From Choristocarpus tenellus KU-1152 (taxonomy: Eukaryota; Phaeophyceae), in NCBI GenBank assembly GCA_964200185.2, contig CAXNAD020000205.1, forward strand, positions 1 to 24,657: a DNA stretch of 24,657 nt, read 5' to 3'. Position numbers and translations under genes: made by a program. This document shows positions 16,261-24,657 of the stretch, one piece after another. How positions within the stretch are numbered: position 1 is the stretch's first letter; every line of letters starts with the position of its first letter. The notes below the pieces were generated by a model that made no database searches, was not told where the DNA came from, and worked only from the letters and a program-made list of their open reading frames with translations.

Positions 16261-18541
16261 CTAACCCTGCGCAGAGTCTCAACCCCTGTATGACTTTCCG
16301 CAATACCTTCTTGACACAGACGACAGATTGGAGGTGTTGCATAGGCAATTAGGAATTCAGGAAGTGTTTTTGGAAGTGTTGGATTTCAGATACCTTGCTC
16401 TTTACTGTACCAAGTTTTTTGTTCTTAACTCCCAGAACAAAGACACACGAACTCTCCACGGGCCATTACCACGTATACCTCCCAACTACTTGGGTTAAGC
16501 CAAGTACTGAAGTCCTTGTAAGTACAGAATTCTACCCATTGCTTCCAAGCCCGTCATTTAGTACTTCTTTGGAGATGGCGTAACCGATCCTCTGGTAACC
16601 TTGACTGCAACACACTCAAACACGGCATCATCCCTTCCTGACCCAGGGATTGCTCCTGCAATTTAATATGTGGACAAGAGGTTGAAATGTTCAGATTGGA
16701 TCTTGTCCTTATCTCTCCCTCCTGCTAATCTGCCCAACCAACTCCTTTCTGGTGTAAACCCGACAAGTACACCAGGTGTCGAAAGAAACACCAGCCAGGG
16801 CAGAACACATTGGACATGTGAAAACAGTTTTCCGACTATGACCCATACATCCCTACATAAATCACACCAGCAAAAACCCGACCTCCAGTCTAACATCTGC
16901 GGATGGTGGAGGTATCTTACATTGTTGAGTATTCCAGCATACTGGCAATCAGATTTCTCCACCCCAAGTTACTCCTCCTACCAAATTTTATCCTGAAGTC
17001 CACAACTTAACTCAGTAGTTGTGCAGCTAAACTTGGCAACTCCATTGGAGTCCACCTTATTCTACAAAAATCATCCAATATATCCATCTTAATGAAGACG
17101 TTTTTCATATTACCAAATTCCTTTTGCACCCCAAGTCCTCTGCAAGAGGGCAGACAGGACCATAGTGGAAAGCACTTGGGGTTGGGAGGTTTCACCATCA
17201 GTATCAGAATTCTCACTTTGTTGACCTTGCTGTCTTGCTGGTACGTAAGGTGATGGACTATAGTTCTCGCCTTGAAGGGTTCCTGAACACCTGATCCAAA
17301 GCAAACGAGAGGTAACCAGAGTTGCATTTTAAGGATTCTGAGAAGTATTTATGTGTGAAAATTTGGGTTACTTTTTTTCTTTGCATTACATTTTTTTTTA
17401 ATTGTGTCAAATGGTTTCAAACACCAAAGAAATCAACACTCTGAAGTCAAACTTACCACTTAATCCACGGAAATATGGTTGATAAGCAAAAGATCGGAAA
17501 AAATAGCTTAAAATGCAAAACGGCCAAAAAAAACTGGATACACTTCGTTACTTTGAACCACCTACAGGCGACCACTGTCACCCTGATATCTTGAGTTCCA
17601 TAGTTTTAGAATATATATATATATATGCCCTACCGTTTAAAATGCCTTCTACCAACCTCTGCAATCGCACCCCTTCATCGTTAACTTAAACCGCTGTGAT
17701 TCCCATACCGAACCTTGCCTCCATACATACATATTATATTACTATGCTGCCTGACATTTTGGAAACGTGCCAGGGGAAAAACTAATGAAAACTATTCACA
17801 TGTCTGGAAAATCCCTAAAGAAGTATCAGTTGTCACAGAAGTGAAATTTTTTTAATCTATTTCCCATTTTACTATGTTGTACTACTGCCTTCCTATGTCT
17901 CAAACCTATTCCTGCACCCCAGGGTGAGGAGCTAGGGAAGCATCCCAAGAATCTAACAAGCCCCTCCTTGCACACAGCTGGGAAAGGAACACCTCGCACA
18001 CCGAAGTATATAAATATAAACCTTAACTTGTGCTTCTTGTTGGACCAAAGCCTGACGATGTTATTTGCCTGTGAGTTACCAAATTATTTATGGTTAGATT
18101 ATTACTACTTGTTTGTTATTACTATATTTTAAAGCAGAATCAAAATCCTATCCCAGTCTAAAACACTAGGACCCTATTGTTTCCCTGTGCACGCTACCAC
18201 TTTCTGCACATATCTCCCATTCCCTCATTGGGGTCTTCCCTAGTCGTCCCACGTTCACCCCAGTTCTAAACTGTCCTACTTGTACTACTTCCAGATCTTC
18301 TGACCTATCCAAACCAAAGATACCACAATTCTCTGAACGTCCACCACCCCCTTATCCACTGTTACATTTTCCCTTTTTTAATTTGAAGGAATATTATGTT
18401 TTATAGCACGGGTAACACTATCGGTTACAGTTCTTAAGAAGACCCGTTCTACTTTATCCCCCCATGACATTATTAATGATTGTCCATTCTACTCCCACAG
18501 CGTCCACAACATTTTCTCATTTAGTTCTACCTCTGAAGTGG

Positions 18542-18549
18542 GGTATAAA
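18542..18549 (+). promoter_or_regulatory. TATA-box-like sequence
   Basis: GGGGTATAAAATTT matches a canonical TATA box in orientation for the helicase-like gene, but lies almost 1 kb upstream of its proposed ATG. It would require a long or spliced 5' UTR. A second AT-rich candidate (tatataaata) lies near 18007. Confidence 0.2.
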
Positions 18550-19517
18550 ATTTCGTGGATAGCTTGCAGTATAGATCTTGGCACGGCCTTTCAGCTCTTG
18601 TGCTGGGGGAAATTCTTGTGAGGGACATCCTCTGGGTGGGCTCAGATACAAATGTACTTGGCGAACCCATGGGCTAATCCGCACACTCCTACTGCACGTA
18701 AGTAGTCAATTTCCACCAAGCATGTTTGAATGAAGTGTTCATGTGCGATGTACACCAGACCTTCGATTCTATTAACCTCTAGTCCCGAGACGTTACATTG
18801 TAGAGAAAAGACTCCGACAAACGGCGTGCGCACATTAATTCAGAATTGTCCGTCCGCAACAACTATGACTGTGAGTTGTCGACATCGTGGAAGTAGAATT
18901 TTTTGGGTTGTATTCTTCTAGAGGGGATCAGATATGAACACCATGCACTCGACCTATCTGTGTTCTGCGTTACATGTGCCTACTACAAATGGCCAATATC
19001 ACCAGAGTGCTTCAAATTATCATACACCCTATACCCTCGCAGATTTCACGCTTCATTTGTATTACATTTTTGCTACATCTAGTTCTGACAGGTTAAGTTA
19101 GAACGACAGTGGTATACAACATACATCATCTACTCTTCTTCACCATTGTTACATGGTGTTCCTATATTCATGATTCATCGGTTTTTCCTGTAAGTGTCAA
19201 GGTTATGGTAGTTTGGTGTTTCAATAATCACATTAGTACTAGAACTATGTATCACATGATTAATTTTGAAGTATGAGGTACAGAAGGAACTGATTGATGT
19301 TTTATTGAACTTCATAAATAATGAAAAACCTCTTCGAAGAAATTATAATTTGGAGATGCGCGCGTTGATCAACTCGCGAACCCTACCACTCTTCAAATAT
19401 GCCCCAGATCTGATGATGAGCGCACCTTGGTCAACCACTGACTTACGAGTCGAAAGTGGTCGCCCTGAGGGGCTTCGGACCTGGGAAATGTTTGATTGAA
19501 TACTCGGAAGAGTTCAA

Positions 19518-20235
19518 ATGTCTTTCTCAGCAGCACTCAAAGCGTTCCAAGATGAGTTCCGTGCTCAACAGCCACCTCAAGTGTCGAGTGCCGCAGAAGA
19601 GGTGTCCAGCTTTGCTGGTGAGAATATCGACAATCCCAGTGGCAAACTCGATCAAATCGGAAGTTATGAGTCCCAAAATGCAGAGCTTCTCGATGAACGT
19701 GGTGATAAGGGAAATACTAATCGCTTCGACAACACTGATCTTGGCCTCGAGGACGCTGCTGACACGACCGAAGATGTTCAAGTAGTAGCTCCCCCCCCTC
19801 GCCCTGCTGAGACCTTGATCGATTTGACCGATAGCTCCAGCTCTTCAGTTCTTCTCAACCAGAGCTCAATCCGGGGAGTGAGGGGACGGGGGCGGGGGCG
19901 GGGGCGGGGACGGGGACGGGGAAGGGGAAGGGGACGGGGGCATGGGGCTGCCGTTTCGACTATTCCGTCTGATCGAATGCCGTCAAAAGGCACTCCTAGT
20001 AGTAGCAGCTCTGACGAAGACAGTGAAAGTGAGGAAGACAATACCACAGGAGGCAAAAGGTTGCATACGGCTGATCTGTCCATCCCCATGTTCAGATCCA
20101 AGCGATCCAGGCTGAACTCTTTCGACTCACAACGAATAGGAGAGACCTCCTCCAAGGATCGTTCTGACTCCCTGGGGTCCCAAGGTGCAGGGCAGTCAAA
20201 TATTTCCACGAAGCCAACGTTTAAACCCACCGCAG
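19518..20235 (+). CDS. Helicase-like gene exon 1: disordered N-terminus with SIM-like and RG motifs
   Basis: 718 bases (239 codons, ending in phase 1). Order: Gln/Ser-rich start (MSFSAALKAFQDEFRAQQPP); ETLIDLTDSSSS at about residues 95-106, which fits the SUMO-interacting consensus (hydrophobic-x-hydrophobic-hydrophobic beside acidic/Ser); an RG repeat of about ten units at about residues 118-141; an acidic SSSSSDEDSESEEDN stretch; then a basic FRSKRSRLNSF that could be a nuclear localisation signal. This composition suits a nuclear RNA- or nucleic-acid-binding protein. A 201-codon minus-strand frame opposite it is a by-product of the biased composition. Confidence 0.65.
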
Positions 20236-23200
20236 GTATGTGAACATATGGTGACAACAATCCGTCCCTTGGTCCTTCTGACACGGGATGCATCAAGTGA
20301 TAGTTCTCTCCTGGAAATAGACACACCTTGGTGGACATGGGTGGATACTGTAGAGCTGGAATCAACACGAGAAAGTAGAGCAACGAATACCAGCATTTTT
20401 GTTTGTCAAAGTCAGGGACAGTGCTTCACCTATGCCTTCCATGTCCTCCGCATGCACTTCCTCGTGTGGTGTCAACACTGCAGGTCCCTGAACCTTGATG
20501 ACATCGTTGCCTCGTTGTTACCAAACACAGACATATTCTGGCACCTCATCGTTTGTCGTTTGTTCGTTTTTCCATTTTTTTTGTCGTTTAGCTTCGAAAG
20601 TCAACCAAAGACCAAGAGCTATCAACAGTGGGAGGGCAATCGGGACAAGGCAAACTTCGGGGCCTGGGGCAGGAGGTGGAATACGAACAGGAACAGCAGG
20701 GGACAGGCCGAAGGACAGGTCGAAGGACAGGCCACTCTCTGGTGGACAGCGCGTTCCGTTGCTTGGCCCCTCTGTGCACAAGTCATCGCTAGACATCGGT
20801 GCATCAGTGAGGCCACCCAAGAGGTGCGAGCCACACCCTTCCATCTCTGGTCTGTTTGATGACGAGAGACTGGCAAGAGGAAGAGATTTATGTTTGAAGC
20901 AATTTTATGAATGGTCCTTGGACGCTTGCAATATAGGGGATAGTGCAACAGAGTTATGCAAAGGTTTTGTAGTCTCTCTAGACAGAACACCAATGATGAC
21001 TTGCGATCAATGGCACATCATATCATGCCTAGGTTGACTATATGGATCGAGAAGGACTGTCAAGATAGTTGATATTTTTCCTGCCAATATCGCTCTCTGA
21101 AAGAATTGCTCACCATATTGTGTCATGAGCTGATTAAGTATTGCTTAATACAATGAAAACAAGGGCGGTAAACGTCTTTTCAGTATCAGTCTATTTGACA
21201 TACCTACTCGGGGACTACTGCGGTGATGACCCAAGGAATATTTTTGTTAAAGGAATATTTTTGTTAAAGGAATATTTTTGTGAAAGGAATATTTTTGTTA
21301 GTGCCCTGACCTCTGACTTTGCCAAGATATTGAGATGCTGCTACACCACCAAGGCTGTAGTCCCATGTGAGACCTCTGGCTCATGTCATAAGGTTATATC
21401 TCAATATCTTGATGGACCTGTCTGGTACTTAAGGTGGAAGCAACAACAACCTATTGCTGTAGGTGGTACGATGTCCTACTTGACCCAGTGGCATCTTCAC
21501 AACAATCACCTGCTGGACCTTTGTTATTTTAGGAGGAAGGATATATGCCAGGGTTAACATAAATTTTAAGCACTCTTGCTGACAATTCTTTTCCGAACTT
21601 CCTACCAGTAGGGGACACCCTTTGACGAGCGTCTTGTAGGATAGTGCAATTCCAAAGTAGATGAAAGAATAGTTGTTCAGGACTTGCTGTAACAAGCACC
21701 ATCTACCAAGGTCCCCTTGGCTCAAGTGTGAAAATTGATATGTTGCACATTAGCAGGTGTCTTTTGCAGAAAAGCTGAACTAGTACCTAACTACTATATG
21801 TTAGCCCTGCGCACTTAACAGAGCTGCTGCACCAAATGTGACTTGGTTCAACCTAAACCTCTTGTGCTGCCCCTGATAATGTCCTGAACTTTGCTGCAGA
21901 GATGTCATCCGTGTTTTGCAAGTACATGCATAGCTAAGAATCCCAGGCATTATTGTTTCGGAGTGGTCCAACAGTGACTACCTCACCATACCTCCCTATA
22001 GCCTCATTCCAATACCAATGCCCCACAGACCAACCAGGCCTAAGCATGCTTCTAAGGGAGGAGGGTTGAAGCTGTGGCCCAGCCTGACTCGCTTTTACAG
22101 GGCGGTTTTGCGTTGGGTGTATATACCTGACCAAAGGAGTCTCCATGAGGACACCCAATCCCGTCAAAGGATGGTAATGCCACCCATCGTTTGTGAAAAC
22201 CTGTTGGGAATGGTTGTCAGATATTTCATGTTTTCAGCTATGAACGACTGCAGTCACTACCCCGGAGTTGCACGTTGTGCTGTTGGCTTTCTGATTGTAA
22301 AAGTCCCATTTCTTGTGGTGGTGTGAATCATATTGATTTATAGTTCGGCTGAAGAGTTTTAGAGTTTTGAATTGAAATACCTTGAATAAAGAAAAAATGT
22401 TTTCGAAACATGGCCTACATTGAAGTATGTAATGTATTAGAGCATTAAGGGTGTTTCTGCATTGGGAAGTGATGGCTTTGTTGCAGTGGCTGTTCACATA
22501 GGCTTGTCTTAAACAAAATGGCATGGCATTTTAACATATTCGTTTGAAATCAGAGGATTGCACAACCTAAGGGGTTGGCTGGGTTGTAGCAACAGAAATG
22601 GAGTATGAGGTGAGCTACGTCATGCTTTCATCCACTTGACTCCTGAAGCCTTGAAATTACTGCTTAAAATATATCATAGGCATTTGAACAGACTAATGTA
22701 GAGGGAAGGATAGGGTGGAATAATGTTCAACTTAGGGAGTTGTCGGCTTGAGTTTGTTTTCAAGTAGGAGGAATTTTTGCAAACCGAACGAAAGTGCAAC
22801 AATAACCCCTTCCTAATGTTACTAAACCCCACCAACAAATACTAAAGCGTGCAAAATATTCTCGTCGCGAACAAAAAGTGCCCGCGTGTGTTCTGCGCGT
22901 TTGTTTTTTTTTACTGTAAATTTCTTTGTGGTGCTCAGCATTTTTCTGCTTGTGGCTTCTCTTGCCGCCGCACACGCTTTGATATGTAGTTGAGTTGATT
23001 GTATCATTTTGAGCTGATTAGTGCAATGCAGATCAGAGTTTTTAGATTATCATCAACCGCCGGTTCTTGTATACTGTGTGGCGTGATGCCATGCCTCTGA
23101 CCCTTCCTGCATGGAGCTGGTCTGGGAGACAGGTTTTGTCCCTCCAGTGTGGTGTGCCCCCTGATGTAGCTCTGGCCTTGTTCTTTTTTCTGTTTATTTG

Positions 23201-24657
23201 TGTCCCAAGCCCTAACCCCTGGACACGTGGTCTTGATGTTGTTGTTGAGGTTCAATGGGAAGGGCTGAATTGGAGCCTTCTCACTTGTTGTCTTAGTGGT
23301 GAGGTCTTGTTATCACACAAAGAGGTTTTGGGAACGATTATCTGGCATGGGAAAGGTATACCCTCTTTCGCCAGAAGTTGTGACACACACAGATGCAGAC
23401 ACAGACACACATGCACACACATGCATACATTTTTTTTTTCTTGTCTTCTTATGAAAGTCGTTTATGTGTATGTTTTATTTTGTTTTGTTTCAGGAAAAGC
23501 TGGTGTCTGTACCTGTCCAGTTCGACAGTGTACTTCAGTACCAGAAGGTACTATGTAGGCTTGTACTCAAGGAGTGTCTTTCAAACCTTCAGCAAGAAGT
23601 TAAACAGGGGGAAAAGAACGCAGCAGTTCATCTGTCTGGAGAGGTATGGGCACACCGCCTCAAGCTTTGGGTGGAACTCCCTTGACCCTTTTTCCTCCAA
23701 TGTGTAGCGTCACTAGGCATTTTCAGGAAGGCGGTATTAATCACACAATTTTTCTGTTCTTAAAAATAAATAAATTCCATAGTGGGAAGTAATAGACCAC
23801 TATAATAGACAACTGTAATAGCCCACTGTACTTATTGCTTTTCTGTCTATTGTGACCACAGGGCAGGGTAGCTCATTGCAATTGTCACCTATCTGACAAG
23901 TGTGGTGTGAGTTGATGTGATTGTGAACTTACCTACTTGATGGTGCAGAGTCATTGTACAGTTGAACTTGAATAGGGAACTTGGACCTGAAGGAATCAAT
24001 TTTTACCTTTTTTTTTTTACTGTATGGTACAGTAAATGTCACTACCTTTTACATATTTTTCTGAACTTCTAAGAGAGAACCATCGACACCCCCTGCCCCT
24101 CCACCCCCAATGGGCCCTGAAAGGTTTGCCTTGCCTGTTCTTTAGAGCAGGCGACCAATGATGGTGTTGCCGCTGGTCCTCCAAAGGATGAAAAGCTTTA
24201 TTCTCTAGCAGTTCGTCTACACATCCCATCTGTTGAGGAAGGGGGATGTGGTACCTCCTGCAGCAAGGGTAAATCGAAACCAAGTGGTACAGATAAAGGC
24301 CATGGCCATGGAGGAGGAGGAGGAGGAGGAGGAGGAGGAGGAGGCAAAGGCCGTGGACCTGGCCGTGGATCTGGGACGGGGGATGAACTGGTGCCATTCA
24401 GTGGCGGGGACCTGGTGGCACTGATTTGCCCAGGGAGCAAGAAGGAAGAGGTAGCACCACTGGGTGTGGTACAAAGCTGGGACCCTATCTTTGATCGAGT
24501 ACTGCCACGTGGTACTGGGTACAGTACCTCAAGCAGTGCTGTCTATGGAGGTGTTAGTGGAGGTGTTAGTGGAGGTGGGGGATCAGGATCTGACCAAGGG
24601 GGTGTCATGATCCGGGTATTGGTGTGTTCGCACTCTAGTGGGGGGGATGGGTGTGGG
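19518..24657 (+). CDS. SEN1/senataxin/MAA3-like helicase, N-terminal part (runs off right edge)
   Basis: Proposed exons: 19518-20235, 20592-20823, 22002-22173, 23494-23643, and 24148 to beyond 24657, in phase (594 codons in the window). The N-terminus is disordered with a SUMO-interaction-like motif and an RG repeat. Then follow SLTRFYRAVLRWVYIPDQ, the segment VPVQFDSVLQYQKVL with LVLKECLSNLQQE, and FSGGDLVALICPG with PLGVVQSWDP. These correspond in order to the region before the helicase core in SEN1-type proteins (FY..VL.WDY; vp..F.sv..Y...f.pLlleE....l; a beta-barrel with DLV.L and GvV). SEN1 and senataxin are 5'-3' RNA/DNA helicases that unwind R-loops and help terminate transcription in the nucleus. 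The Walker A motif and core lie beyond the window, so the assignment rests on the N-terminal region. The ATG was chosen as the first in the long open frame, since an in-frame stop lies 18 bases upstream. Confidence 0.65.
19882..19940 (+). repeat. G-rich hexanucleotide repeat (GGGGCG/GGGACG/GGGAAG) coding RG repeat
   Basis: About ten units of GGGGNG-type hexamers on the coding strand, each giving Arg-Gly. It has at least eight runs of four or more G separated by one or two bases, so the RNA and the non-template DNA strand can in principle form G-quadruplexes. Confidence 0.9.
20236..20591 (+). other. Intron 1 of helicase-like gene
   Basis: 356 bases, donor GTATGT and acceptor tttttttgtcgtttag. 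It is open in another plus-strand frame (20185-20859), but that frame has no recognisable domain and crosses the exon in the wrong phase. Confidence 0.6.
20592..20823 (+). CDS. Helicase-like gene exon 2: basic, low complexity
   Basis: It opens in phase with exon 1 (GCT codon made across the junction) and encodes ASKVNQRPRAINSGRAIG, a GGGIRTGTAG stretch, the repeat GDRPKDRSKDRPLSGG and VRPPKR. The donor at 20824 (AAGAG/GTGCGA) is my choice because its phase fits the next exon. The frame stays open to 21037 (including LCLKQFYEWSLDACN), so a later donor, for example at GAATG/GTCCTTG, is possible. Confidence 0.5.
20824..22001 (+). other. Intron 2 of helicase-like gene
   Basis: About 1.2 kb if the donor choice is right. 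It holds a four-copy 17-base tandem repeat at 21232-21300. The plus-strand frame over it (21141-21557) is AT-rich and unrecognised. Confidence 0.45.
21232..21300. repeat. Tandem repeat, 17 bases x 4
   Basis: Four copies of AAAGGAATATTTTTGTT with one substitution in the third copy (GTG for GTT) and a CCA start on the first. Confidence 0.92.
22002..22173 (+). CDS. Helicase-like gene exon 3: FYRAVLRW segment
   Basis: Acceptor acctccctatag; an alternative in-phase acceptor (gccccacag) lies at 22028. It encodes a basic PTRPKHASKGGG, then LWPSLTRFYRAVLRWVYIPD, then HEDTQSRQRM ending at GTAATG in phase 0. The FY..VL.W motif opens the conserved part of SEN1/MAA3 proteins, and the next exon continues with exactly the expected following segment. 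The frame remains open past the donor to 22323. Confidence 0.6.
22174..23493 (+). other. Intron 3 of helicase-like gene
   Basis: 1.3 kb, ending in ttttgtttcag. It contains a (CA)-rich stretch at about 23385-23430 and one short CCCTAACCCC telomere-like fragment at about 23209. Open frames such as 23067-23558 (+) show no domain, and the family alignment needs no residues from here. Confidence 0.55.
23494..23643 (+). CDS. Helicase-like gene exon 4: pre-core segment of SEN1-type helicases
   Basis: 50 codons, phase 0 at both ends. It encodes EKLVSVPVQFDSVLQYQKVL followed by CRLVLKECLSNLQQEVKQGE and AAVHLSGE. This corresponds to the conserved VP..F.sv..Y...FepLLleEc.aql segment before the beta-barrel of SEN1/senataxin. 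The usual Phe-Glu-Pro-Leu-Leu is changed to LCRLVL, which is divergent but keeps the hydrophobic pattern. Confidence 0.65.
23644..24147 (+). other. Intron 4 of helicase-like gene
   Basis: 504 bases, donor GTATGG. The acceptor area tttagagcag carries tandem AGs. AG at 24147 or 24150 keeps frame (differing by one Gln), whereas AG at 24145 would not. No coding content is seen. Confidence 0.6.
24148..24657 (+). CDS. Helicase-like gene exon 5 (partial): beta-barrel region with poly-Gly insert
   Basis: Open to the window end (170 codons). Order: QATNDGVAAGPPKDEKLYSL with AVRLHIPSVEE; a low-complexity insert SKGKSKPSGTDKGHGH, an uninterrupted Gly run of 12 (11 GGA then GGC), and KGRGPGRGSGTG; then ELVPFSGGDLVALICPG, PLGVVQSWDPIFDRVL, a second Gly/Ser-rich insert (YGGVSGGVSGGGGSGS) and GGVMIRVLVCS. 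The non-insert parts match the beta-barrel domain 1B of UPF1/SEN1-like helicases. The two Gly-rich inserts probably sit in its loops (inference). Confidence 0.65.
24310..24345 (+). repeat. (GGA)n coding microsatellite, poly-glycine
   Basis: Eleven exact GGA codons followed by GGC. The pure codon repeat indicates recent slippage expansion and likely length variation between alleles. Confidence 0.95.

Larger units (their letters stand above)
15438..19517. other. Intergenic region
   Basis: About 4.1 kb between the two tandem genes. Open frames here are short and unrecognised, including 15741-16061 (+), 16670-16996 (+), 17007-17327 (-) and 19266-19499 (+). One minus-strand frame at 16081-16260 looks Death-domain-like and is listed separately. 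A (TA)n tract lies at about 17610-17626. The 3' UTR of the upstream gene and the promoter and 5' UTR of the downstream gene must be here, but their limits cannot be seen. Confidence 0.6.

Noticed and set aside
19266-19499. 77-codon frame just upstream of the helicase ATG
   Set aside because: It ends in an in-frame stop 18 bases before the chosen ATG, has no family match, and is more likely 5' UTR or promoter.
19778-20383. 201-codon minus-strand frame
   Set aside because: It lies opposite the RG exon and its intron. Its PRPRPR stretch is the complement of the RG-coding hexamers, and there is no independent evidence.
20185-20859. 224-codon plus-strand frame across intron 1 of the helicase gene
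   Set aside because: It crosses both splice sites in the wrong phase and shows no recognisable domain.
23067-23558. 163-codon plus-strand frame overlapping the fourth helicase exon
   Set aside because: It is in a different frame from the family-matching exon, with Phe runs from T tracts and (CA)n-derived His/Thr residues.
1-24657. tRNA, rRNA, CRISPR array or prokaryotic operon
   Set aside because: No cloverleaf with a GGTTCGAATCC-type arm, no rRNA blocks, no spaced direct repeats, no ribosome-binding-site-led gene runs.

Overview
This is a eukaryotic genomic window. The evidence is spliced genes with GT-AG introns of 0.3 to 5.4 kb, many interstitial TTAGGG/CCCTAA tracts, a decayed Ty1/copia retrotransposon, a pair of short inverted-repeat elements and a sequencing gap of nine N. 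No bacterial-type gene organisation, RNA gene or CRISPR array is visible. The vertebrate-type TTAGGG repeat, an alignable C2CD5-family gene and a weak Death-domain-like ORF are compatible with an early-branching animal such as a sponge. A protist or alga with TTAGGG telomeres cannot be excluded, and the species is not identifiable by eye.

Layout: 1-2172 holds homopolymer tracts (C28 and G38), two tentative exons and a cluster of telomeric-repeat islands. 2173-15437 (+) is the 3' two thirds of a gene whose spliced product (694 codons from ten phase-consistent exons) looks like C2CD5, a C2-domain protein with YbjQ-like modules. Its N-terminal C2 domain is not seen here. One intron (5268-10659) is 5.4 kb and is filled by a decayed copia element on the minus strand, an inverted second reverse-transcriptase fragment and one inverted-repeat element. 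A related copy of that element lies in the first intron of the gene (2465-2738). 15438-19517 is intergenic, with one weak minus-strand ORF resembling a Death domain.

19518-24657 (+, running off the right edge) is the 5' part of a second gene. It has an N-terminal disordered region with a SUMO-interaction-like motif and an RG repeat, followed by segments resembling the region that precedes the helicase core in SEN1/senataxin/MAA3 proteins. The ATPase core itself lies beyond the window. The two genes are in tandem; nothing in the sequence ties their functions together.

The most notable points are telomeric repeats that occur in introns, at an inverted-repeat element end and in frame in a coding exon; the back-to-back copia fragments around a (GA)n tract; a competing splice acceptor that would insert 24 residues into a conserved YbjQ-like module; and a G-rich, quadruplex-capable RG exon in a SEN1-type helicase gene. 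I did not find a convincing wholly new biological system.
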